Assembly: GCF_014692875.1 (NCBI RefSeq)
Contig: NZ_CP061171.1
Coordinates: 4,278,001 to 4,342,000 of the forward strand
Direction of reading: 5' to 3'
Length of the DNA stretch: 64,000 bases
Source of the DNA: Pedobacter riviphilus
Lineage (GTDB): Bacteria > Bacteroidota > Bacteroidia > Sphingobacteriales > Sphingobacteriaceae
Shown: positions 46,578 to 54,554 of the stretch, piece after piece
How positions within the stretch are numbered: position 1 is the stretch's first letter
Layout: each line of letters starts with the position of its first letter
Program-made: the position numbers and the translations under genes
Notes under the pieces: generated by a model
Seen by the model: the letters and a program-made list of their open reading frames with translations, nothing else
Database searches by the model: none
What the model was told of the DNA's origin: nothing

Positions 46578-47624
46578 CTACCACCTAATCAGCGCACTGG
46601 CCCAGGTAAAGCCAGATCCGAATGCGGCGAGGCAAACCAGATCGCCGTCTTTAATTTTGCCCGCCTCCCAAGCTTCACATAAAGCAATAGGAACAGAAGC
46701 GGCCGTAGTATTGCCATATTTTTGGATATTATTAAAAACCTGGTCATCATTTAGTCCCAACAATTGTTGCACATACTGGCTGATACGCAAATTGGCCTGA
46801 TGTGGCACCAGCATATCAATATCTTTCTCGGTTAAATTATTTGCAGCTAAAGCTTCTTTAATTACTTCAGGAAATTTTACAACTGCCTTTTTAAAAACTG
46901 CGGGTCCATCCATATATGGCAAAGCTGCGCCACTTTCTAAAATTTCGGGTGTCATAAACAAGCCACCCAATTCCTGCTCAGGATAGGCTGGTTTATCTTT
47001 CAACCACTTATTGGCATGAGAACCCGGATAGTACATGGCCAGAATTTCGGCATCGGCGCCATCGCTATGTAAATGTGTACTTAAAATCCCTTTCCCGGGT
47101 TCATCCGTAGGCTGCAATACAACAGCACCGGCGCCATCGCCAAAAATGACCGATACATTACGGCTGCGGGTTTCAAAATCCATCGCGAAAGAATGTTTCT
47201 CGCTCCCCACTACCAGTACATTTTTATACATGCCTGTTTTTACAAACTGATCGGCCACAGAAAGTGCGTATACAAAACCAGAACATTGGTTGCGAATATC
47301 TAAAGCACCAATTTCACCCATGCCCATTTCTCGCTGTAGCAATACACCACATCCAGGGAAATAATAATCAGGGCTGAGCGTGGCAAAAACAATAAAATCG
47401 ACATCCTTAGCGGTAATCCCTGCCCTCTCTATCGCAATTTTAGCGGCCTCGATACCCATTGTAGTGGTAGTTTCTTCGTTCCGGTCGGCAAAACGGCGTT
47501 CCTTAATACCAGTGCGCTCCTGAATCCATGCATCGTTGGTATCCATAAAACGGCTTAAATCATCATTGGTATATATATTTTTCGGAACGTAGTAACCTAT
47601 TCCGGCTATTTTAGACTGGTGCAT
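46578..47624 (-). CDS. 3-oxoacyl-ACP synthase III family protein (FabH-like)
   Basis: A 348-residue KASIII homologue. The catalytic Cys is in IRNQCSGFVYAL, the His in LVPHQANLRIS, and the Asn in YGNTTAASVPIAL. The [10 protein letters not shown] start is typical. It is a second KASIII beside the fabH at 55512 and lies apart from the lipid operon. Such extra copies often serve special acyl synthesis; the substrate is not evident. Confidence 0.88.
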   Translation of the reverse strand: MHQSKIAGIGYYVPKNIYTNDDLSRFMDTNDAWIQERTGIKERRFADRNEETTTTMGIEAAKIAIERAGITAKDVDFIVFATLSPDYYFPGCGVLLQREMGMGEIGALDIRNQCSGFVYALSVADQFVKTGMYKNVLVVGSEKHSFAMDFETRSRNVSVIFGDGAGAVVLQPTDEPGKGILSTHLHSDGADAEILAMYYPGSHANKWLKDKPAYPEQELGGLFMTPEILESGAALPYMDGPAVFKKAVVKFPEVIKEALAANNLTEKDIDMLVPHQANLRISQYVQQLLGLNDDQVFNNIQKYGNTTAASVPIALCEAWEAGKIKDGDLVCLAAFGSGFTWASALIRW

Positions 47625-47652
47625 ACTCGCTGTTTATTATAATTTGGTTAAA

Positions 47653-47660
47653 CAAAGTTA
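47653..47660 (-). promoter_or_regulatory. -7 promoter box for the KASIII-like gene
   Basis: TAACTTTG on the minus strand fits TAnnTTTG, 28 bases before the ATG at 47624. Confidence 0.45.
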
Positions 47661-47771
47661 GTTAATTAAAAAAAGATATGGGCGGTGCAATTTGAGACAT
47701 AGAGATTTCATCGCAATATCCTAAAATCTAATATCTCTGGTTTAATAGGTCAAATCTTCTAAATTATTGTT

Positions 47772-47779
47772 TATTTTTG
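47772..47779 (+). promoter_or_regulatory. -7 promoter box abutting the clpS start
   Basis: TATTTTTG ends four bases before the clpS ATG (47784), giving a leaderless-type arrangement. Confidence 0.5.
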
Positions 47780-47783
47780 CACC

Positions 47784-48065
47784 ATGTCTACAGAAACCAA
47801 AGAAGAGACCTTTACGCTCGAAGAAATTTTAACTTCCTTAAAAACCGTACATCGCCTTATTTTGTGGAATGATGATATCAATACTTTCGATCATGTAATA
47901 TACTGCATGATGAAATATCTGGATTATAACGAATCGCAGGCTGAAAAAATTGCCTGGAAAGTACATAATGATGGAAAATGCCCTGTTTTAGAAGGATCAT
48001 TTACCGAGATGGAAGTTTACCGCAAAATTTTACAGCAGGAAGGATTAACTGTTTCTGTTGATTAA
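47784..48065 (+). CDS. clpS: ClpS, adaptor for ClpAP-type protease
   Basis: A 93-residue adaptor that delivers N-degron substrates to the Clp protease. It has the LILWNDDINTFDHVI segment with the substrate-binding Asn-Asp and VHNDGKCPVLEGSF. The C-terminal half is typical (KILQQEGLTVSVD). The promoter box abuts the start codon. Confidence 0.93.
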   Translation: MSTETKEETFTLEEILTSLKTVHRLILWNDDINTFDHVIYCMMKYLDYNESQAEKIAWKVHNDGKCPVLEGSFTEMEVYRKILQQEGLTVSVD

Positions 48066-48092
48066 ACCAGAGCAGTTTTTATTTTGTCGTAA

Positions 48093-48216
48093 CGTCATGC
48101 TGAATTCATTTCAGCATCTATTTAAGAAGACCCTGAAATAAATTACCTTTAGTGAGCTCGCTTAAGGCTCGGTTTACTGCGTAGTTTTCCGCTGTACTAC
48201 AGGTCAGGGTGACGAC
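48093..48216. repeat. MITE-like intergenic repeat, copy 1
   Basis: An element of about 124 bases with inverted ends: CGTCATGCTGA at the left and TCAGGGTGACG at the right (9 of 11 bases pair). Inside are a hairpin (atgctgaattcatttcagcat) and gaccctgaaataaatt. A copy in opposite orientation lies at 57165-57262. This copy carries about 30 extra bases (cctttagtgagctcgcttaag to ggtttactg) before gtagttttccgctg. Confidence 0.7.
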
Positions 48217-48237
48217 TGCCTAAAATGAACTATAAGA

Positions 48238-48837
48238 TTATAACTCCAAGCCTTTTAAAAGTTCATTTAACCCGGCTTGCGTGGTCTGCGTTTTATCTTT
48301 AGCGTACCAGCCATGAAGTTTTTCTGCCAAAATTGGCATATCAGTAATTTCTTTTCTCCACTCTTTTAAAAGCTCCTGCAAAATTTGTGGTCTTGGCCCC
48401 CAGGTTCCTAAAACTTGGTCTGCTGATTCATTTAACACAATTAAAACCGGAATAGCCCTTCCGCCATTGGTTAAATGCGCATCAATTAATGGTAGATTTT
48501 TATCTCTAAGTACAAATTTCAGATCAATTTTACCTAGTGAAGCCGTTGCGATTTTATTGAATATTGGAACAATCTGTGCAGCATCGCCACACCAGCCTTC
48601 GGTAATCACTAAAAACTTATAATTTTCCTTAAGATGACCAATGGTTGAAGTCAACTCATCATTTAAGCTGATCGTCTTATCCACGCGATTCATCCTTTGC
48701 ACATTCATTTTAGTATAGTGCAAATCGTAAGTTACGTCACCAGTAGCCTTTCCCTCTAACAGAAGTTGATCAATCAATGCACGATAGGTTTGATAATCCA
48801 TTCCTTGTTCGCTGAAAATTTCGCTGTAATTAACCAT
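48238..48837 (-). CDS. Thioredoxin-like protein with a single active-site Cys
   Basis: A 199-residue protein (start at 48837). The thioredoxin-like region has FLVITEGWCGDAAQIVPIF, cis-Pro in GGRAIPVLIVL, and the N-terminal helix SEIFSEQGMDYQTYRALIDQLL. The CxxC motif is WCGDA, so the second Cys is missing. Proteins of this kind in Bacteroidota are usually annotated thioredoxin family, and the single Cys suggests a non-classical redox role. The frame is open up to 48900, but ATG at 48837 fits best. Confidence 0.75.
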   Translation of the reverse strand: MVNYSEIFSEQGMDYQTYRALIDQLLLEGKATGDVTYDLHYTKMNVQRMNRVDKTISLNDELTSTIGHLKENYKFLVITEGWCGDAAQIVPIFNKIATASLGKIDLKFVLRDKNLPLIDAHLTNGGRAIPVLIVLNESADQVLGTWGPRPQILQELLKEWRKEITDMPILAEKLHGWYAKDKTQTTQAGLNELLKGLEL

Positions 48838-48959
48838 GATGTTTAAAATTATGTCGCAAAGGAAAGGAGAAATTAGCTTAAAATAATCATGATTTTGCAA
48901 GAAAAAGCATGCGTACGATTGCGCAGATTTTGATATTGCGTGGCTTTACGGCCAATAAC

Positions 48960-49150
48960 AAATTGGCAAATTCACCAATCTATCACCCTAAAACTTGCAT
49001 TGTTTCCCGTTAATTAAACCCGATTGGAATGTAAAGCCCGTAAACGAGGTACGAGTGCGGACTTGGAATGAAAAGCGGGGCTAAAGGAACCGAAGACAAC
49101 AGAAACCTGCTTTCCATATCTAGAAATTAAGTACAAGCCCAAATGGAATA
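48960..49150. repeat. Structured intergenic repeat, type D
   Basis: The 317-base gap between the thioredoxin-like gene (start 48837) and ksgA holds no gene that I can see. It has ttggaatgtaaagcccgtaa, then ggacttggaatgaaaagcgg and gctaaaggaaccgaagac, with tail tacaagcccaaatgg. The ggaaccga and aaagc(g/a)gggct words match the element at 51250-51350 read in reverse. Confidence 0.5.
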
Positions 49151-49154
49151 TTAG

Positions 49155-49940
49155 CTAAGCTCCCATTAACTTACTCACATGCTGTGTTAAAGCCACAAAA
49201 TCTGCAACAGTTAGCTGCTCGGCACGCTTCTCAAAATAAATATGATCGTCCATTTTATCTTTAGGCATCACCGCAGAAACAGCATTACGCAAAGTTTTTC
49301 TCCGCTGGTTAAAACCTGCCTTAACCACCCGCCAAAATAATTTTTCATCGCAATCTAAAGTTTCCACTTCATTTCTGGTTAAACGGATCACTGCTGAGTG
49401 CACTTTTGGTGGTGGGTTAAATGTACCCGGTTTAACCGTAAACAGGTATTCAATTTTATAATAGGCCTGAAGAAACACACTCAAAATACCATACTCTTTG
49501 TTACCTGCTGGGGCTGCGCAACGTTGGGCAACTTCTTTCTGAAACATACCCACCATTTCTACAACCTTGTGGCGGTTATCTAAAATCTTAAATAAAATCT
49601 GTGATGAGATATTGTATGGAAAATTACCAATAATGGCAAATTGTCCTGGAAAAATGGCGTCGAAATCGAGTTTTAAAAAATCGCCATTAATTAACCGATC
49701 GCCAAGCTGCGGGTATTTTTCATTTAAAAAATGGAAAGACTCAGTATCAATATCGACAAGATAAGTTTCTAAGTCTTTGCGCTGCAGCAAAAAATCAGAT
49801 AAGATTCCCATCCCTGGCCCTACCTCTAAAACCTGATTATATTTATCGGTATTCACCAAAGCCTCAACAATGCGGTTAGCTATGCCTTTATCGGTTAAAA
49901 AATGTTGCCCTAAATGTTTTTTCGCTTTTACTAAACTCAT
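49155..49940 (-). CDS. rsmA: 16S rRNA dimethyladenosine transferase (KsgA/RsmA)
   Basis: A 261-residue SAM-dependent methyltransferase that dimethylates two adenines near the 3' end of 16S rRNA. It starts with KKHLGQHFLTDKGIANRIVEA. The SAM motif is LEVGPGMGILSDFLL, and the catalytic motif is IIGNFPYNISSQI. The C-terminal domain has PKVHSAVIRL and KAGFNQRRKTLRNAV. All hallmarks are present. A -7 box sits 45 bases upstream. Confidence 0.96.
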   Translation of the reverse strand: MSLVKAKKHLGQHFLTDKGIANRIVEALVNTDKYNQVLEVGPGMGILSDFLLQRKDLETYLVDIDTESFHFLNEKYPQLGDRLINGDFLKLDFDAIFPGQFAIIGNFPYNISSQILFKILDNRHKVVEMVGMFQKEVAQRCAAPAGNKEYGILSVFLQAYYKIEYLFTVKPGTFNPPPKVHSAVIRLTRNEVETLDCDEKLFWRVVKAGFNQRRKTLRNAVSAVMPKDKMDDHIYFEKRAEQLTVADFVALTQHVSKLMGA

Positions 49941-49985
49941 AACCCCAAACCCCTAACTGGGGCTTTTAAAAATTAAAATTGTTAG

Positions 49986-49993
49986 CAAAGATA
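49986..49993 (-). promoter_or_regulatory. -7 promoter box for rsmA
   Basis: TATCTTTG on the minus strand fits TAnnTTTG. The leader between it and the ATG contains gccccagttaggggtttggg, another known intergenic repeat. Confidence 0.45.
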
Positions 49994-50097
49994 GGCTTAT
50001 TATTTCTTTGCAAATCACTTTCAATACTTTGCGGTTTCATTTTTTTTAAAGGGTTTAAACGAAAATCAGTAATTTGCGCTAAAATTTTCAGGTAATT

Positions 50098-51177
50098 ATG
50101 AGCAATAAACTTAAAATTGGCATCAGTATAGGCGACGTAAACGGCATAGGTTTAGAGGTAATTATTAAAACATTATCTAATCCTGCCATTTTAAATTATT
50201 GCACTCCAATTGTTTATGGCCATACCAAGGTTTCATCTTTTCATAGAAAAGCGAATAACCTGGGCGATTTCAGTTTTAATGTAGTTAGCCATGCTAACCA
50301 GGCACAGCCCAAAAAGGCAAACATGATCAATTGCTGGGAAGAAGATGTAAAAATCGAATTGGGTCAGGTTACGGCAACGGGAGGAAAGTATGCTCTTTTA
50401 TCACTAGAGCGTGCAACAGCCGATCTGGTAAACGGCGATATCGACGCCCTGGTTACTGCTCCGATTAACAAACATAACATTCAATCAGAAACCTTTGCTT
50501 TTCCTGGTCATACCGAGTATCTACAGGAAAAAAGTGGAAGTAAAGATGTACTGATGTTTTTGATCAGCGAAAATTTACGCGTAGGTGTTGTAACAGGTCA
50601 CATTCCTGTGAAAGACGTTCCAACGGCGATTACCAAAGAAAAAATTACCAGCAAATTAAAACTGATTAACGAAAGTTTAAAAAAAGACTTTTGGATCGAA
50701 AAACCAAAAATTGCTGTTCTAGGCTTAAACCCACACGCTAGCGATAATGGTTTATTAGGCACCGAAGAGGCTGAAATTATTACGCCTGCTATCCAAGAGG
50801 CCTACGATAAAGGTATCATTTGCTTTGGCCCATACCCTGCTGATGGCTTTTTCGGCAACGGCAGTTACAAACAATTCGATGCAGTTTTGGCGATGTACCA
50901 CGACCAGGGTTTGATTCCTTTTAAAACTTTAGCTTTCCATAATGGCGTAAACTATACAGCTGGCTTAAACTTCGTTCGCACTTCTCCCGATCATGGCACA
51001 GGTTACGATATTGCGGGTAAAGATTTAGCTGATCCGACTTCATTTACCGAAGCTTTGTTTTCGGCCATCCACATTGTAAAAAACCGCCGTGAGCAAGAAG
51101 AAATGCTGGGCAACCAATTGCGTTCAGGCGGAAAAGTGGTTGAAACGCAGTTTGATATCAAGGATGATGCTTCTTAG
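50098..51177 (+). CDS. pdxA: 4-hydroxythreonine-4-phosphate dehydrogenase (PdxA)
   Basis: An NAD-dependent dehydrogenase of vitamin B6 (pyridoxal phosphate) synthesis. The 359-residue protein starts KIGISIGDVNGIGLEVIIK. It has FPGHTEYLQEKSG, LGLNPHASDNGLLGTEE, AMYHDQGLIPFKTLAF and the C-terminal RTSPDHGTGYDIAGK. These include the metal-binding His and Asp positions. Length is usual. Confidence 0.95.
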   Translation: MSNKLKIGISIGDVNGIGLEVIIKTLSNPAILNYCTPIVYGHTKVSSFHRKANNLGDFSFNVVSHANQAQPKKANMINCWEEDVKIELGQVTATGGKYALLSLERATADLVNGDIDALVTAPINKHNIQSETFAFPGHTEYLQEKSGSKDVLMFLISENLRVGVVTGHIPVKDVPTAITKEKITSKLKLINESLKKDFWIEKPKIAVLGLNPHASDNGLLGTEEAEIITPAIQEAYDKGIICFGPYPADGFFGNGSYKQFDAVLAMYHDQGLIPFKTLAFHNGVNYTAGLNFVRTSPDHGTGYDIAGKDLADPTSFTEALFSAIHIVKNRREQEEMLGNQLRSGGKVVETQFDIKDDAS

Positions 51178-51179
51178 GA

Positions 51180-51350
51180 GAGCAGAAAGACTAAAGCTGA
51201 AAGACCAAAGGTGTATTAAACTTAGATGTATTTAGGTGTCTTAGGTAGTCGATTTTTTTTTTGCAAAGCAAGGCCTGTTTTTCATCGGTTCCGAAAGCCC
51301 TGCTTTCCCTACAAGCCCAATGAAGAATTGGGGCTTTTCGTCCAATCAGG
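51180..51350. repeat. Structured intergenic repeat, type E
   Basis: A gap between pdxA and the MFS gene. First come degenerate words (agaaagactaaagctgaaag). Then caaagcaaggcctgtttttc, atcggttccgaaagccctgc and tttccctacaagcccaatga, read in reverse as the aaagcagggctttcggaaccgatg family seen at 49010-49120. Confidence 0.5.
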
Positions 51351-51384
51351 TTTATTTTAGTTAAAATTGTGCACCAAACTAAAA

Positions 51385-52566
51385 ATGAACAGCACTAAAA
51401 AAACCAGTTACATATTACCTATAATTGTCATTGCGCAGTTTCTTTGTACATCACTGTGGTTTGCAGGCAATGCCGTATTACCCGATATTGTTAAAAACTT
51501 CCCGGCCGAAACCAACTTATTGGCCAACCTTACCAGCATGGTGCAGTTTGGCTTTATCAGCGGCACTTTAGTTTTCGCCTTTTTTGCCATTTCTGATATT
51601 TTTTCACCCTCGAAAGTGTTCTTTATCTGTGGCATTGCAGCTGCGTTGTTTAATCTGGGCATCTGTTTACAGTTACCCGATGTCCGTTTATTGTTGCTTT
51701 TTCGTTTTTTAACTGGTTTTATGCTGGCTGGAATCTATCCTGTTGGCATGAAAATAGCCTCCGACTACTTTAAAGATGGATTAGGGAAATCCTTAGGTTT
51801 TTTAGTTGGCGCTTTGGTTTTTGGCACCGCATTTCCTCATTTATTAAAAAACTTTACTACAGATTTCGCCTGGCAATATGTAATTTTTGGCACATCTGCT
51901 TTATCGCTGACCGGTGCGTTTGCTATTTTGTTGCTGGTTCCAAACGGTCCATTTAGAACTGCAGGGCAAAAATTCAATTTCCGTTCTTGTTTTAATGGCT
52001 TCAAAAATCCGCATTTTCGATCTGCCGCTTTCGGTTATTTCGGGCACATGTGGGAACTTTATACTTTTTGGGCCTTTCTGCCCGGAATGTTATTGCTTTT
52101 TAACAACAAACACCCAAACTCAACTTTAAATATCCCATTATTTTCGTTTTTGGTTATTGCATCAGGCGGAATATCGTGTATGATCGGCGGGCTGTTATCG
52201 CAAAGATTGGGTGCAAAAAGAATAGCAACTATCGCATTAGCCATTTCAGGTTCATGCTGCCTGTTCTCTCCTATTTTTCTCTTCAGCGGTTCAACTTACC
52301 TCTTTCTTATTTTTTTATTTTGCTGGGGTTTATCCGGCACAGCCGATTCGCCTTTGTTTTCTTCTTTGATTGCCAAAAATGCACCCGAAAGTTTAAGGGG
52401 AACATCATTAACACTGGTAAATTGCATCGGTTTTGCCATCACCATTATCAGTATTCAGGTGATTAATCTGTTAGCTAAAGAAATGAATTCGCATTATCTT
52501 TATATGGTATTAGCTATTGGTCCGGTTTTGGGATTATGGGCCTTGGTTGACAAAAAAACAGATTAG
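51385..52566 (+). CDS. MFS transporter
   Basis: A 393-residue membrane transporter with about 12 helices. It begins SYILPIIVIAQFLCTSLWFAGNAV, has a conserved GFMLAGIYPVGMKIASDYF near TM4 (motif A-like) and a central basic loop, and ends VVLAIGPVLGLWAL-like. The ATG at 51385 is preferred over the TTG at 51367. The substrate cannot be deduced. The small sulfurtransferase gene follows by about 60 bases. Confidence 0.85.
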   Translation: MNSTKKTSYILPIIVIAQFLCTSLWFAGNAVLPDIVKNFPAETNLLANLTSMVQFGFISGTLVFAFFAISDIFSPSKVFFICGIAAALFNLGICLQLPDVRLLLLFRFLTGFMLAGIYPVGMKIASDYFKDGLGKSLGFLVGALVFGTAFPHLLKNFTTDFAWQYVIFGTSALSLTGAFAILLLVPNGPFRTAGQKFNFRSCFNGFKNPHFRSAAFGYFGHMWELYTFWAFLPGMLLLFNNKHPNSTLNIPLFSFLVIASGGISCMIGGLLSQRLGAKRIATIALAISGSCCLFSPIFLFSGSTYLFLIFLFCWGLSGTADSPLFSSLIAKNAPESLRGTSLTLVNCIGFAITIISIQVINLLAKEMNSHYLYMVLAIGPVLGLWALVDKKTD

Positions 52567-52625
52567 GCCAGATTTTTCAAAATCTCTTATATTGCAAAAG
52601 CTTTGAGCAAAAACAGTATTAGATT

Positions 52626-53471
52626 ATGGAAAATAAATTATCACCGATCATAAAACCCGAGGAATTAACCTGGCTAAACCAGGACGAAGAAATTGTAATT
52701 ATCGATGCGAGCGCTGGCTCAAAAGCCAGGTATGATGAGCGGCATTTAGCGGGTGCGCTTTTCGCAGATGTAAATAACGATTTAGCCAACATAGGCGATT
52801 TTGCCATTGGCGGGAGGCATCCTTTACCTACTTTCGAGCAATTTTCAATTGTTTTACAGAAATTCGGTATCACAAAAGACAGCCATGCACTTATTTACGA
52901 CGATAAAAATGGTGGTAACGCAGCTGCAAGGTTTTGGTGGATGTTGAAAGCCATTGGTCATGAAAAAGTACAGGTAATTGATGGAGGTTTTCAGGCGGCT
53001 GTTAAAGCAGGCTTCCCAACTACAGATAAAGTGGGAATTCCAAAATCTGTTGAAAAATACGAAATTACTGCATGGAACTTGCCATTATCTGACATCAATG
53101 AAGTAGAAAAAGTTGCCAAAACCGACGATTACATTGTGATTGATGTACGCGATGCCAACCGTTTTGCTGGCCTCACCGAGCCTATCGATTTAATTGCAGG
53201 GCATATTCCAGGAGCGGCAAACATCCCCTATACCGAAAATTTAGATGCTACGGGCGCTTTCTTGGCCCCAGAAATATTAAAAGAAAAATATGCTGAGGCC
53301 TTGGCACATGTTAAACCCGAAAATGTAATTGTACATTGTGGCTCGGGCATTACCGCCTGCCATACCTTATTGGCTATGGATTATGCTGGCCTACCTATTC
53401 CAAAACTTTATGTAGGCTCATGGAGCGAATGGAGTAGGAATAACAAAGAAATGGTATTGGCCGATTCATAA
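52626..53471 (+). CDS. sseA: Thiosulfate/3-mercaptopyruvate sulfurtransferase (tandem rhodanese)
   Basis: A 281-residue protein with two rhodanese domains. The first (from IIDASAGSKARYDERHLAGA) is inactive-looking. The second has the catalytic Cys in VIVHCGSGITACHTLLAM, and IDVRDANRFAGLTEPID precedes it. It moves sulfur from thiosulfate or 3-mercaptopyruvate to an acceptor. The choice between the two substrates is not certain from sequence, so the symbol is tentative. Confidence 0.85.
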   Translation: MENKLSPIIKPEELTWLNQDEEIVIIDASAGSKARYDERHLAGALFADVNNDLANIGDFAIGGRHPLPTFEQFSIVLQKFGITKDSHALIYDDKNGGNAAARFWWMLKAIGHEKVQVIDGGFQAAVKAGFPTTDKVGIPKSVEKYEITAWNLPLSDINEVEKVAKTDDYIVIDVRDANRFAGLTEPIDLIAGHIPGAANIPYTENLDATGAFLAPEILKEKYAEALAHVKPENVIVHCGSGITACHTLLAMDYAGLPIPKLYVGSWSEWSRNNKEMVLADS

Positions 53472-53476
53472 TTTTC

Positions 53477-53580
53477 GTTAGTCGAGATTTGAAATCTCGA
53501 CTCGATGGACAGTGGATTTACAATCCACATAATGAGTAAAAATCCTTTATTCTAAGTCGGGATTACAAATCCCGACTAAC
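53477..53580. repeat. Triple-hairpin palindromic intergenic element
   Basis: A 104-base element with inverted outer arms (gttagtcgagattt at 53477 and aaatcccgactaac ending at 53580). It folds as three successive hairpins: GTCGAGATTT/AAATCTCGAC, GTGGATT/AATCCAC and GTCGGGATT/AATCCCGAC. The form resembles a cloverleaf and recalls dispersed repeats common in Bacteroidota. Confidence 0.65.
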
Positions 53581-53685
53581 AAGAAAACTAAAAGGTCTTG
53601 CAGTATTTCAATTAACATTCTGAAAACCTGTCCGATTAACATCAACAATTTTTAAAAAACATTTTTAATCTAATTATTTTATCCC

Positions 53686-53693
53686 TACATTTG
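53686..53693 (+). promoter_or_regulatory. -7 promoter box for the DUF177-rpmF-plsX-fabH genes
   Basis: TACATTTG fits TAnnTTTG and lies 22 bases before the TTG start at 53716. Confidence 0.5.
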
Positions 53694-53715
53694 CAGGCTA
53701 AAATTTTACAGTACT

Positions 53716-54246
53716 TTGAACCCACTAAAACAATTTTCATTACCGTTTACCGGATTAAAATTGGGAACTCATCAGTTTGATTATGAGCTTGATGATCGCT
53801 TTTTTAACGCATTTGAGTATTCGTTAATTAAAAGCGGGAATTTAAAAGTAGACCTGGAACTTGAGAAACAAGAGACCATGTTGCTTTTAAAATTCAAAGT
53901 TATAGGTACAGTTAATTTAGATTGCGATAAATGTTTATCTGAGTTTCCGCTACCTATAAATCTTTATGAAAGGCAGATTGTAAAATTTGCTGAAGATGAA
54001 CTGGAGAGCGATGATGAAGAAATTATTTCGCTAAGCCGTAAAGACACCGAGATTGATATATCTGGTCCTTTATACGAAATGATTAACGTAGCGGTACCTT
54101 ATATCAAAAACTGCGAGCAGGCAGATAAAGATTGCGATCAGGAGATGATTGACCGTTTAAATCAGTTATCGATCGAAAAGCAGGCTGAAGAAAATGAACA
54201 AACAAGCGACCCACGTTGGGAAGCCCTTAATAAGTTAAAAAAATAA
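53716..54246 (+). CDS. DUF177 (YceD-like) protein
   Basis: A 176-residue DUF177 protein, usually encoded just before rpmF as here (15 bases). It has the CxxC of VNLDCDKCLSEFPLPI and a C-terminal acidic stretch, with an acidic loop (DELESDDEEI). Members are linked to 23S rRNA biogenesis in some species. The start is TTG; no in-frame ATG is near. Confidence 0.88.
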   Translation: MNPLKQFSLPFTGLKLGTHQFDYELDDRFFNAFEYSLIKSGNLKVDLELEKQETMLLLKFKVIGTVNLDCDKCLSEFPLPINLYERQIVKFAEDELESDDEEIISLSRKDTEIDISGPLYEMINVAVPYIKNCEQADKDCDQEMIDRLNQLSIEKQAEENEQTSDPRWEALNKLKK

Positions 54247-54261
54247 TTAGATTATACACCA

Positions 54262-54453
54262 ATGGCACATCCAAAACGGAAAATCTCGAAACAGAGAAAA
54301 AATAAAAGAAGAACACACTATAAAGCTGTTACTCCTTCTTTAGCAACATGCTCGGCAACAGGTGCTATTCACGTACCTCACCGTGCTTACAACGTTGATG
54401 GTAACTTATACTACAACGGCAAACTGGTTATCGAAAATACTCAGATAGGGTAA
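54262..54453 (+). CDS. rpmF: 50S ribosomal protein L32
   Basis: A 63-residue ribosomal protein. It starts MAHPKRKISKQRKNKRRTHY and contains TPSLATCSATGAIHVPHRAY. The zinc-ribbon Cys set of other L32 forms is absent here; only one Cys remains. It sits between DUF177 and plsX, the usual arrangement. Confidence 0.96.
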   Translation: MAHPKRKISKQRKNKRRTHYKAVTPSLATCSATGAIHVPHRAYNVDGNLYYNGKLVIENTQIG

Positions 54454-54554
54454 TTTTCTTAAAAAATTGTTTGTGTTTTCAGCGGCTTTAGTCATACCTT
54501 AGTCAACTGAAAAATTCAGGATTACACCTGACTTAACACAAACAGATTTTTTCT

